The notes under the pieces are model-generated. The model did no database searches. It was not told the DNA's origin and saw nothing but the letters and a program-made list of their open reading frames with translations. A stretch of DNA of 64,000 nucleotides, taken from Jacaranda mimosifolia. Its lineage: Eukaryota; Streptophyta; Magnoliopsida; Lamiales; Bignoniaceae. Within the stretch, counting starts at the first letter, position 1, and every line of letters starts with the position of its first letter. This document shows positions 31,201-42,474 of this stretch, piece by piece. The stretch is from positions 17,589,578 through 17,653,577 of the forward strand of contig CM032131.1 in assembly GCA_018894105.1 (NCBI GenBank). The letters run 5' to 3'. The position numbers were made by a program, and so were the translations under genes.

Positions 31201-32460
31201 TTAAAATGTTGCTAGCCTTATCAGACAGTCAACGATGGAGTCTGTTTCAATTGGATGTGAACAATGCCTTCCTCAATAGGGACTTGTTTGAGGAGGTTTT
31301 CATGGATATTTCGTCTGGTTACTCTTATTCTCATCCGACTATTCCTCACACTAAGTTAGTTTTACCTTATTAGTCCATTACGGTTTAAAACAGGCCGCAA
31401 GGCAATGGTTTTCCAAGTTCTTGGTGTCTTTGATTTAGTTTGGGTTCAAACATTCTAAGTTTGATTATTCGCTCTTCACCAGAGGCAGTGGAACCTTTTT
31501 CATTGCTCTGCCTATTTATGTTGACGACATTGTCATCACTGACCCATATGTATCTCTCAACTTATTAAAGTCACACCTGGGCAATTTTTTTAAGCTTAAA
31601 GACTTGGGTCCAGTCAAATACTTCCTTGGCCTTAAGGTGGCTAGATCATCCGCTGGACTTTTAATTTCTCAACGGCATTATACACTTTAGCTTTTCAATG
31701 ATGTTGGATTTCTAGGTTCCAAGCCTGCTTCTGTCCCCATGGACTCGAATCTTCATCTTTCTTGTGATGATGATGATCCATTGCCCAATGCATCTCTCTA
31801 CCGCAATCTTATTGGTCATCTTTTATACTTTACCATCTCCCGGCCTAATATTACATTTGCGGTACATCACCTTAGCCAGTTCTTTGCTAAGCTAAGAACT
31901 CCCCATCTTCATGCTTCTCACCATCTTTTGCGCAACTTAAAAGCTTGATCAAGGCCTTTTCTTTCCCGCAAATTGCTCACTCCAGTTATGTGCTTTTGCT
32001 GATGCGAACTAGGTTTCTTGTAAAGACACTAGACGGTTGATTACTAGTTTTTATGTTTTTCTTAGTGATGCTTTGATATCATGGCGGTCCAAGAAACAAT
32101 CCGCTGTTTCTAAATCCTCTGCCGAGGTGGAATATCTGGCTTTGGCTTCCAGCACTAGTGAATTAGTTTGGCCGCGACAGTTGGTCCTTGACTTTGGTTT
32201 TTCCTTTACATTAGCTAGTTTGCTATTTTGTGATAATTGCTCCACCATACAAATAGCTTCTAATCCAACGTTTCATGAACGCACTAAGCATATCGAAGTG
32301 GATTGCCATTTCATTCGGGATAAATTAACTTCGGAGTCATTAAATTACTTCTTCTTTGATCATAGCTTCAGCTTGCCCATCTTCACCAAAGCTCTTCCCC
32401 ACGGTGCTCTCACGGATCTTCTTTCCAAGATGGTTGTAAAGGATATTTACAGCCCATCTC
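28270..32460 (+). pseudogene. Copia 2 gag-pol relic
   Basis: Gag begins near 28310 (SPHFLHHSDGPSLIFVSQPL, then GDNYAS-stop-SRAMIIAISVKNK), a gag_3-type N-terminus with a stop where Trp is expected. The pre-integrase segment is at about 29790 (TWHQHLGHLSSHRL with CYICPLAKQRQ), then integrase (HADIWGPF, about 29970). RT: IGCRWIFKTKLRLDGNI (about 31055), FQLDVNNAFLN, and an intact IYVDDIVIT motif (about 31515). RNase H is at 32066-32330 (WRSKKQSAVSKSSAEVEYLA, ERTKHIEVDCHFIRDK). Numerous stops and frameshifts (for example 28417, 31143, 31371 and 31948). The catalytic RT motif survives but the frame does not. Confidence 0.88.
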
Positions 32461-32465
32461 AAGGG

Positions 32466-32722
32466 GACGTTTTAGTGTATTATATATTTTGTGTGTGTAT
32501 ATATATATATATATTTGTCATTATCCTAAATTAGTTAGGAATATTCTTTTATTGTTTTTAGCGTCAGTTGTTTGTTAGGAATGTTGTTTCCTCTTTTTTT
32601 TTGCCCATACATTATATATATTCTTTGTACCCTTTTCTTGGATAATATAGTAAATATTTCTCCTCCATAAGCACTGGTTTAGTTCTTTGCATTTTTACTT
32701 TATACTTTCTGTATTCACAACA
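32466..32722 (+). repeat. 3' LTR of Copia 2
   Basis: 257 bp, about 13 bp longer than the 5' LTR mainly through TG/TA microsatellite growth (32490-32512). The expected TGGC start is degraded to GACG; it ends GTATTCACAACA. Confidence 0.88.
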
Positions 32723-32727
32723 CTTGC

Positions 32728-32931
32728 CAAAATGGAAGTTCAGGTTCATTGGAAGAAATTCTAACATGGCTTCCCATGATCTTGCCCAGTGGACAGTTGT
32801 TTCTAAGTTTATTAGAGAAATTCTTTTTATCAGCCTAGTTGTTTCTATTTTCTGTGATGGGGGGATCACCCCTATGGACAACTTTTTCAATATTTAATTA
32901 AAGTTTACTTAATTGAAAAAAAAAAAGTTCT
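32728..32931 (+). pseudogene. LINE ORF2 relic, part 2: RNase H end, 3' UTR, poly-A
   Basis: Continues the LINE RNase H directly after the second TSD copy (WKFRFIGRNSNMASHDLAQW, a conserved RNase H end), followed by a short 3' UTR and an 11-A tail at 32920-32930. Sequence homologous to unit 1 resumes right after the tail, so the LINE 3' boundary is firm. Confidence 0.88.
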
Positions 32932-33100
32932 AAAATAGGAAAAATTTCAAGGAATGAAAAATATATATTTCTTTTATATTAAACATTTTGTATATATCTA
33001 AACTCATAATTAAACGAATTGTGAATCAATTAACATATATTTGGATCACATGAACTTTTATATTTAGCATTGCAAGTATTTAAAATAAGAAAACATCCAA

Positions 33101-34479
33101 CGGAACATGTTCAATCAGAGAAATAAAAAGGCAGAAAATTTTAATCTCAAAGAAATATGAAAGAATATTTTAATTTTTATAAACATATATTAAAAAAAAA
33201 AATTTCGTTTCAAATGATATTTTGGGAGAATGAATTTTGAAGAGTGTAGTTGAAAATATGATATATATATATATGATTTTATTTATACTATATTAAAGAG
33301 TGAAGAGCCCTCTTGCATATACAAAATCATAGTTTTCACACTGCCTGTATTAAAATTGTTATACATTTGTTATACCCTTAAAAATTTTATTGATTGCGAA
33401 AAAATTTAAGGTTACAAATGAAATTTTACTTCTTAGTAAAGAAAAGCAACTTGTATTTCATTTTTTTTTTCTTCCTCGATTTTTTTCTCTTCTCCTACTA
33501 CAATCCATAAATCAATCATATATTCTTTCTAAAATTAATTTCATAAAAATTTTCCACCAATTCTTTTTAATTGTTATCTACCTCGAATTCAGTCAACATG
33601 AGAAGGGTAATAGGATAATAAAGATCCTTAGACAATCTAGGAACAGTGTAAAAATAATTTATGGATTGTCAACTAATGGAAATTTCTAAGGAATAAAAAA
33701 TTCAGAAATATAAAAGATTAGAATTTGGGCAAATAGATGCTAATAAATAAGAAGAAATAAAAATAAATGAATAGTAAATTAAAAAATTAAGTAACGTGAG
33801 TACAATGTGGAAGCTCAACTATAAGTTAAGGAGAAATAAAATTATAACTAAAAAATTGGAAAGATCCAATAGACATGCGCAAGAATAAAATGAGCAAGTA
33901 AAATTTAATGAACGAAGTCAAATATTTGGTACTTTTTTTGCATACAAACAATAACTATTATCCTAAATTGTACCTAATTAAATTGAGTAATTTTAGAATA
34001 ATAAATTGTAAACTTTTATTCCTGTACAAATTATTGTTATTTTCTTAAAATATACCTAATGCTGCACGGACCTAGGTCCTTTTCGGTAAACAACAACAAG
34101 TTAATTCAATTTTTTTTTGTGGGGTGGGGGGGGGGGATGCATGCAGAGATATTCTTTGCTTTTGGAAGTTGCTATTCTTTGCAAATGATTTCTTGTGCTC
34201 AAAATCTTTTGGGGCATACTATTTATAGTTTTTTCTTTGTGAGTTTAGGCTCATTCGAATTTCGCTACCTTTCTTTGTGTGCTTAATTTGTCCTTGGACT
34301 CTTTGACCTTTTTATTTAATTTATTATTTTAGTCTGGGCATTTTTTTAATTCTTTTACCAAATTGATTTACAGCTCTACTAGTATTTTTGTACAACTAAT
34401 ACTAGGACCGAGAGGTAACAGGAATTAATAATAATGGTTAAATTTCTTGAGTATTTTTTAAATATAATGAGATTGCAAA
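33101..34479. other. Intergenic AT-rich, no gene recognised
   Basis: No coding frame with recognisable content. A G-run (GGGGTGGGGGGGGGGG, about 34121-34137) stands out but has no partner runs for a convincing quadruplex array. Confidence 0.5.
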
Positions 34480-34499
34480 AGAATTAATCTATCATTATT

Positions 34500-35100
34500 T
34501 CTAATGGGTTTAATACCAAGAATCACATCAGCGACACCCATATCTTTCATGTCAAGGTTAGATGATAGAAATTGTTGAGCATGCCCTGCACATTCTAAAT
34601 CAGTTCCAAAAATTAACATATCATCAATATATAAACATATAATGACACCTCTATTACCATAAAATTTATTATAAACACATTAATCTGATTCATGAATAGT
34701 AAATTCATTAATTTAGAGTTTTCATGTCATTAATTTAGAGTTTGCTTCAAACCATATAAAGATCTAACAAGTTTACATAGTTTATGTTCTTGTTCAGGCA
34801 TAACAAATCCTTCTGGTTGCTTTATATAATTTTCTTCTTCTAATTCTTCATTTAAAAAAAAAAGTTTTTAAAATTCACATGATTTATAACAAAATTATGA
34901 ATAGATATTTGCCGATGCGATTAAAACTCTAATGGTAGAGATCCTACCAACTGGAGCATGTGTATCAAAGTAATCTATACCCACTTTTTTGTGTAAAACT
35001 TTTTGCTATTAGTCTGCCTTAAATTTATCTATACTTCCATTAACCCTCATTTTCTTTTTAAAATTCCAATTTTACTTTGTAGGTTTTGGATTTTTCTAGT
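34500..35100 (-). pseudogene. Copia 3 reverse transcriptase fragment
   Basis: Contains QEHKLCKLVRSLYGLKQT (about 34750-34800), the active-site block YIDDMLIFGT (about 34620-34650; YIDD retains both aspartates) and MKDMGVADVILGI (about 34505-34545). The frame is broken upstream of the QPEGF block. Confidence 0.8.
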
Positions 35101-35429
35101 ACTTCATCTTTTGAGTGGAAACAAATAAACATAACAATACTTTGAATAATCATCAATAAAATATTTCTTTCCACCTTTAATGGGGGGTATCATATCATGC
35201 AAGTCATATAAATCAACATGAATGAGATGCAACAAATTAGTTTTTCTTTCTACTGATGAAAAAAGCTTTTTAGATAATTTTGTACGAGCACATACTTGGC
35301 ATTTATCCAACATATTTTTGTTATATATATTTAGGTATCAAATTTAACTTAAATACATTTGTATAGAATTTACATGTCTTAATCTATTGCGTCATAAATA
35401 AAATGAATCAACAATATAAATAAAACTAG

Positions 35430-36950
35430 CTTTTAACCACGGTGTTGCACCGGACAATAATTTAAAATTTAAAATTTTATTATATTTAATTTAATTATAA
35501 TTTAAATATTAATTTTTTTGTGAATATTAAAATAAGAAAAAGTCATTGTTTGTTTTATAAGTATTTTACTACACTTATCATGCATCCTACATAAAATATA
35601 ATATTATAAACTATTTTTTAAACGAATAAAATCAGTCAAAATGAATATAAGAAAAAAGTAACTTTATGGGCCCTCTTAATAACAATTTCATAATAATTAT
35701 TAAATTGCACAAAAAGTACTTTTCAAATTTCATAATTATTTAAATTAATAAAATATTCTTGAAAAATTGAAATAACAAAATAATAAAAATAAATATATCA
35801 CCGGTTAAAGAAAAATCATAATATGAAAAAAGTAAAAAAAAAATGATCAAAAGCAAAAAAAAAAAAATGTTAAATTATAATTTACCACAAAATCGAGACT
35901 TCGAATTCCTTTTGTAAATTAACCTAGCTCATAAACATAAAAAATTATTAATATTAAAAAATTATATTCAAATTATAAAATACATGCATAATTTTTTTTA
36001 AAAAATTGAAAATTTAACTCACCAAGCAATGATCCTATAAAGTGAAGAAAAAAGAAAAAATATTTTGTACCTTTAAATATTAACGTATTGCATGTTTAAT
36101 TATTTTTAGTACACATTACTAGCAAGGATTATGAGCTTAGATTAAGGAGCTTAACTTAATTAAAACAACAAATTATGGAATAAAATAAGGTAAAATTTTT
36201 CAGACTAAACATAGAGAGAGAGAGAGAGAGAGAGAGAGAGCCTTACCATTTCAAAATATTAAAAATATCAAAACTACTTCCCTGACTCAATACCTGAATT
36301 TATTAAATAAAAATTTAAATATTTAGCATAAATATGTCAATAGCTAAATTTACGTACTCAAATTAGCCATTTATATAATAACTTAACAGTTGTTTTTAAA
36401 TGATTAAAGATAACAATGGTTGTATCATACTTGGTAAGATTTTAAAATTCCTTAACATATGCAATCTCAGAATTATTATTTTTAAAATAAATTAACCATC
36501 ATTTTACTTTATTTGAAATAAATATGTTACCTTGATAACGTGGTTTATAATATAATTCAAACCAATAATATAAACATAGTTGGTTTATATGTAAATTATA
36601 ATTGGATCTATAGAAGTGTAAATATTAAACATATGAAAAGTAACAAAATTGCTTTTAAAAAAATAATTGAAAATAATATTACATATATAGATAGAGATAA
36701 ATACGAAAATTAATATGAAATATCATATATATATAAATTAAGTACTTACCATAATTGGATATGGAATTATCAAAAAATCAATTAATATAGTGTTAACCTA
36801 CTAATAATAAAATAACTCATTTTTATGGCAAATTATATATATATATATGGAAACTATTGAGATGACAAAAAGGGATGAAAATAACTTATCCAAATCATGG
36901 TCACATAATAAATATTCTTAAAATAGGATTGAACTTCATTTTACTTTATA
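35430..36950. other. AT-rich insertion splitting Copia 3
   Basis: Copia 3 pre-integrase reading stops at about 36950 and resumes at about 35420 after 1.5 kb of very AT-rich sequence. The left end has ACTAGCTTTTAACCACGGTG then TTGCACCGG, a short imperfect palindrome (CGGTGTTGCACCG). Such GTGTTGCACCGG-type motifs occur in abundant plant non-coding repeats. No TIR pairing or clear TSD was found, so the element class is undetermined. Confidence 0.55.
36213..36240 (+). repeat. (AG)14 microsatellite
   Basis: Perfect AG dinucleotide run inside the AT-rich insert. Confidence 0.95.
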
Positions 36951-37399
36951 TATATTAGATTATTTCTAACTTTATTGATATTAATTAAGTTTAAACATCC
37001 CATCATACAAATATCCTTTTTCCAACAAAAAAAGTACCTCTCTTGGACAAAATAAATTTATCGGACTCCAAAACAAGCTTGACATCATGCTTGTTAATCA
37101 AAAGTCCGGCAGACTGTAATTCTTTCTAACACTAGGAACATGGTACACTTCTCTCAAAAATCAAATCTTTCTAGAAGTAAATTTTAAGCCTACCACTTCT
37201 TTGCCTCTAATTAAGACTAGCCTACTAGCCCTTGACGAAGAATTACCCATGTATGATGTACATACATACATTGAATGTTGCTTTCATGAACAGGTTCATG
37301 GGTGGAGAAAAGGCTTTGATCTTTGCATATATGCATGCGTCGTCGTCCGCCAAGAACCATCATCTTGCACCATATTAATTTGCCTCAGAAATTACAGCT

Positions 37400-38030
37400 A
37401 CAAATTTTCCTTTCTGATCATTTTGGAAGAGTCTCTAACTTGTAATTCTTCCTTTTTCTTGCAATTTTTGATATTGCTCTTCTTCAATTTGAAAAAGAGA
37501 ACTAATTAAGTCTCTAATAATGATCTCTTCTTTTTTATGTCTCAAACTTTTCTTAAAATCTTTCCATGAAGGAGGAAGTTTATCAATAATACAAGACAAA
37601 ACATTAATGCATTCATGATCTATATATATATATATATATTCATATTTAATTGTTTCTTCATATATATGTTACTTTCCATGATCACCCATCTTGTAGTTCA
37701 TAAATTGGAAAGATAAAAATTTCTTACTTGCAGCATCTTCAGTCAAGTACCACCGAGACATTTTGATAACTGTCAGAATAAATTATCTATAAGCGCATTC
37801 AAGAATATGAGTCCCCCGCATATATATTTCAGATCATCTATATTAATCTCATTCGAGATTCAGCCAAAGTTTCATTTTCATGCTCTTGTGGCTTTGGCAT
37901 TGGCGTTGTTAAAACATATTATTCCACGTACACAAGTGTGAACAAGAGGAATGCGAAGCAAACCTTCTTTTGCCATCGCCTAAAATAACTACTGTCGAAT
38001 TAAATATCTCCAATTTGACAATATCAGTTG
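37400..38030 (-). pseudogene. Copia 3 gag fragment
   Basis: Minus-strand segments KLEIFNS..., EYVLTTPMPKPQEHENETLA, EDAASKKFLSFQFMNYKMGD and IDKLPPSWKDFKKSLRHKKE occur in order and match the UBN2-type gag of plant Copia elements. A TA microsatellite (about 37620-37640) and frameshifts disrupt it. Confidence 0.75.
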
Positions 38031-38040
38031 TGAGACGTTG

Positions 38041-39507
38041 CAACAATTTAATTTTTAGAAGCCATAATATTATCTTGAGATTGTTAGAAAAACATATAGC
38101 TCCAAAACTAATTAAAATGGATGCTGGAAATGCCAAAGCGAAACGCTTTCCTCCAAGCCGCGCGCACAAACAATATGCTTGTGGTCTATTTAAAATACCT
38201 TTGAGAATATATGCATCTATTTAAAATAAATTACAACTCTTTAAAATACATGAAACTATTCAAAAATAATACGCCTGTAACTATCAAATCTTAAAATTTT
38301 TATAACAATATCACTGCATGTTTGATTGCGTTACTTGTGGTCTTTAAGATGCTAAATGCATAAGCTTTTGAAGCTTCACCCCGCTCATTGTAATGCTTCT
38401 GTCAGAGGACTTTATTGTGGGTTTAAGTTTTATAGGGTGGGTTTTATTTTTAGGTTTTAGTATTCTTTGATCAAAATAAGTTTTCAAATTATTGAGAAAA
38501 GATATTGCTTAAACATCTTATAACAATGTTAGTAATAGCAATCGAATAAGTATATGTTAAAAGAATAAAATAATTAATGAGATCTAAAAACATAAATTGA
38601 CTCTGATTTTTTTTAATTATTTAACATAGATTACAGGCCAAATATAATTTTACTTTTAAAAATTATATTTAAAATTTTTATCCAACATTTCGAGCTTATG
38701 TATTTAGCTGAATTTATACATTTGGATACATAGTACGAAAGCTAGGTAGTTATACAACAAAAAGTGTTAAGTGTGGGTTGTGAGGGAAAGTTGGAAGATT
38801 CAACTTCCCTATAATTCTCATTGAAATATATGCTCCCGATTTTTGTCAAATAACTTTTTCTAAATTAATTTGGACAAAATATCTAGTCATTTTCACCTCA
38901 TACTCGTCAAATATTTTTGCTTACATATCTGTACAAAGTATTAAGTTATTTTCAGATAGTCCAGAAATTATATTTATTATATTTTTTTCTCAATATTTGA
39001 ATCAACTCAACATTGACTTTCACTAATGGTGGAACCCACGGGAGGAATGAGATAATAAGACTATAGAATATCAAATTGGACAAACTGCAGTAGCAAAAAA
39101 TTGAAAGCGATCGAAGGCATAGGAATAAAATCATTTTACACACTAAAGTCAACACCCCATACATGTTTCTAATGTCCCACAAATTGTTTATTTTATTTAG
39201 CATTTTAAAAAAGCACTTACTTTTAACTAATTAAAAAAAGTTAAAATTGCAGAATGACGACATATTTCCACTTGCACAATTAAAGCCACAGCAGATGTGT
39301 ATACCCACCAAATCTCAACTATAGAATGGAACTTCTAATTTGTTTCACATTCTTGAAAGAGAACTGCTAACCTCTTCTCAAATTTATACTTGCAGAGTCT
39401 TCCTATACACTATGGTTGGTTGAATGATTATGATGAGAAAAAAAAAAAATATATATATATATATATATTAAAAAATATTTTTATTGTTTGATTGGTAACG
39501 AGAATAT
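38041..39507. other. Intergenic AT-rich, no gene recognised
   Basis: No credible frame, RNA gene or element ends seen. Confidence 0.5.
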
Positions 39508-39515
39508 TAACATTA

Positions 39516-40359
39516 TGTTTGGTTTAAGAATTTTAATAAGGAAAGAAAAATAGTACAGAAAAAAAATTTCAAATTTGTTTGATTATTAAAAAAATAATGA
39601 AGACATAATATCATTTCTTTCGATGGAGAGAAGGCGTGCCTTCTTATATTTTTATATCTAGAATTCGACTTGTATCATGGATGCTAATACTAATAGGACC
39701 TGGACCATTATGGTAAGGAAAATTTTGATTCATAGGGAGAAGAAGAGACAAAAATTAGAATAGAAATATCATTTGATTCATCAATCCTCAAAAAAAGAAA
39801 TAAGTAAAGTTCTATTATTGCGTAACAAATGGAAAATTTATGAAAAGTTACAATCCCACCACGAAATAGTGCACCTACAAACCTTCGTCGCCTTTGTTTT
39901 TTAACCGAAAAACCGAGAGCTAACTATCAAGGCTTTGAGAGAAGAGGAATGATGAATATGTTGGAAAATGAGAGAAATGTCAAATAGAATTTCTCTCATT
40001 TTCCTCAAATTAAACACACTATATTTTTCTTCAAATTTTCTTTTCTTTAGTATTTTTCTTACCAACTAAATGATTAAAAATATTTTCTTAGCATTTTCTT
40101 TTCTTTTCTTTTCTTTTCTCACCAAAATTTTAACCAAATATGGTGTAAAGAAAAAAAACTGAGGAAAAATATAGTGACTTGAGAAAAATGAATTTCTATT
40201 ACAAAAGGGTGAGGAAATAAAACGACATCTCTTTTTCTCCAATACATTCATCATTCATTTCATTTCTTTTTTTTTATTTTCTTTAATAATAAAATAAACT
40301 TAAAATTTTATATTTTTTTAATTTTATTACTTTTTTCCATCAAATTCTTAAACCAAATA
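39516..40359. mobile_element. TIR element, possible hAT type
   Basis: Ends TGTTTGGTTTAAGAATTT and, inverted, TATTTGGTTTAAGAATTT. Flanks TAACATTA (39508-39515) and CAACATTA (40360-40367) match at 7 of 8 positions, fitting an 8-bp hAT-style duplication. A further inner inverted similarity runs between about 39980-40050 and 40130-40205. No transposase frame. Confidence 0.6.
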
Positions 40360-40382
40360 CAACATTAATTGTTTTAAGAAGC

Positions 40383-40593
40383 AAGTTTGGTTGGATTTTA
40401 AACTTATCTCATGAGAGGGTGGGATAATTTATCTCATGAGTGGGGGTGGAATTAATAATACTACATGTTAAGTTTATATATACGGGTCCAATAATAAATT
40501 ATGAGCATGTGTGTATACAATTCCACAAACCAAACATTGGATTGAAAATAATTATTTTTTCTAATCCCATGTAATCCCACCAACCAAACTTGC
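40383..40593. mobile_element. MITE of about 210 bp
   Basis: Ends GCAAGTTTGGTTGG and CCAACCAAACTTGC are perfect inverse copies of 14 bp, continuing into GATTTT/AATCCC. Directly follows the preceding TIR element. Flanking target duplication is not clear, so superfamily is not assigned. Confidence 0.75.
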
Positions 40594-42350
40594 CAATGAG
40601 TCCCACATATGCATAGATTAACATATATACGGGGTAGCCGCCCATCGCGTGTGTGTGTACATACATATGTATGTATATATAAGTTTAGTAAGTATTTCTT
40701 TTTTTAAAAATATGTAATTTGTCCACATAAAAATAATAACATTGCTTTCATATTTTAATTAAAAGTTCAACGACTATTATATTTCTAAATTGGCCAAAAT
40801 AACTTGTTGCTACACAAATCGCCGTGCATTTTAATGTCGTTTACTCTCTTGATTTATTTATTAACTAAAATAAATAACATTTCTTCTCAATCGAACCATT
40901 TATTATGTTTTTTGCCTCGTAATTAAATGGTTGGAACTTGGAACCATGACTATACATACCGCCGGCTTGGATGGAACTAGTTAGCCCAATGCCAAATTGT
41001 ACACTATTAGGTCGGCATGACTTTAATTTACTGCATTGGGGTTGCTCATATCATTAATTTTGCGTATCTTCATAGATTATAGTGGATTTATATCTTTTAA
41101 TTGATCCTAAGTCGGAATAATTTGCTTTAATATTGTGTTTTCACTTGACAAAAAGAAATGAATTAGTCCTATGTTTGGACTTTGAATTTTAATCATGAAA
41201 ATATTATAATTTTTTTTATATTTTAAAAATTATAATTTTATGCTTTAATATTTGAACTTTTGCATTTTTTTTCTTTTTTCTCACTAACTTTCTGATCCAA
41301 ATTTAGCAAATGTCAAGTGGCAATATTAAAGGTATTGCTAAATATATAAAACTTATAAGAATTAGAATTTTATCACAACAAAGATTATCAAAAGTTTATT
41401 AGTTATCAGAATTTTTAGAAATTATAACTATTGAAAATTAGTGAGGCGAAAATTGTATACAAATCATTATTATTGATGATCAATGATATATGTATAAATA
41501 TTTAATATATTTACATTATTTTGAAGTAGATTTAAGTAATAAAATATTATATATATATATATATGTACACACACAACAGTAAAAATGTACATGTTAAAAA
41601 TTTGTTAGAATTCAAACTTCGAACTTCATACATATTAATTATCAAAAAATAAAAACTTCATACATATTATAAATATAAGGACGGCACCACCCAAGTCCCA
41701 ACCAATTTACTGTTTGACCGAATGTAGGAAGGGTTGCTGCCACATATGTACTCTACATGTTACTCTGATGCTGATAGCCTTTTCTTAATTTCTAACTAAT
41801 CCACATTTATCGAACTGATGATATAATACATATATGTACATAAACTAATAGAATTAATGGCTGGAATGACAACCCAGTTAGTTAAATTTTTATTGCAGCA
41901 AAGTGGACAAAGATTCATTTAATAAACTAAAAGTATACATCCAAGTTGCATAAATTCTAAGGGACTCTTAATTTTCAAATATTTTGGTTGGACGGCCACG
42001 TCTGTCGTCTCCCAATATGTTAATAACAAGTCCTCATTTTATTCAGTCCAACTTGTACGTATTTATCAGAAAATAAAAAATGAAAAAGGCCCAACTTGTA
42101 GATAAATTACCTTGACAATTCAACACCTTGCCTTCATGCACATGCAATTAATCTTCATACATTTATTAATACATACATCATACATACAAACAAATTAGTA
42201 TTACCTTTTTTCTTCTTTTTTTTCCCTCTTTTTTGGCATACATACGTCTTTCCAAATATATAAAGTACAAAATTAAAAATATTTTTTTTATTTTTTATTT
42301 TTTGTTAATTTTCATCATTCGCTTTTTGGACCCAACCGCTATTTCTCCAA
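40594..42350. other. Intergenic, upstream of F-box gene
   Basis: No gene recognised. Contains short GT/TA microsatellites (near 40650 and 41550) and, at about 41168-41290, the second copy of the short repeat found at 14918-15062. Confidence 0.5.
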
Positions 42351-42358
42351 ATATAAAT
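42351..42358 (+). promoter_or_regulatory. Candidate TATA box of F-box gene
   Basis: ATATAAAT, about 117 bp upstream of the ATG at 42475, followed by a CT-rich stretch typical of plant 5' leaders. Position-based inference. Confidence 0.45.
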
Positions 42359-42474
42359 CCATTCCTCCCTCCCCCACTCAAGAATATGATAATTTCCAAT
42401 TAATACGTCTCTGAGATAACACAAAGAGATTCATCTGGATATTTTCTCTCAAGGCAGAAGATACAGATACGGAT

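Larger units (their letters stand above)
27974..32722 (+). mobile_element. Copia LTR retrotransposon 2, nested in the LINE
   Basis: LTRs at 27974-28217 and about 32466-32722 share order and most bases. Perfect 5-bp TSD CTTGC at 27969-27973 and 32723-32727. A primer site TGGTATCGAAC (28218-28228) follows the 5' LTR directly, matching the TGGTATC core used with initiator methionine tRNA. The tract CAAGGGGA before the 3' LTR is the polypurine tract. Internal order is gag, protease region, integrase, RT, RNase H. Joining the sequence across the TSD restores the LINE reading LPKWKFRFIGRNSNMASHD, which proves nesting. Many frame breaks. Confidence 0.93.
34480..38040 (-). mobile_element. Copia retrotransposon 3 relic, minus strand
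   Basis: Read on the minus strand from right to left: gag (about 38030-37400), a protease-like fragment (CICKDQSLFSTHEP, about 37300), a pre-integrase part (YHVPSVRKNLVSAGLLINKH, about 37100, then YDGMFKLN), an AT-rich insert (about 35430-36950), more pre-integrase and integrase start (RHVN..., CQVCARTKLSKKL, LIHVDLYDLHD), then directly RT (KMRVNGSIDKFKA, HAPVGRISTIRVLIAS, EEENYIKQPEGFV, ICLYIDDMLIFGT). Most of the integrase core is deleted between 35104 and 35100. No LTRs or RNase H were found. Multiple stops. Confidence 0.8.

Noticed and set aside
34118..34140. Long G-run considered as a quadruplex or regulatory element
   Set aside because: Only one uninterrupted block with one short neighbour; no set of four spaced G-runs and no gene nearby.
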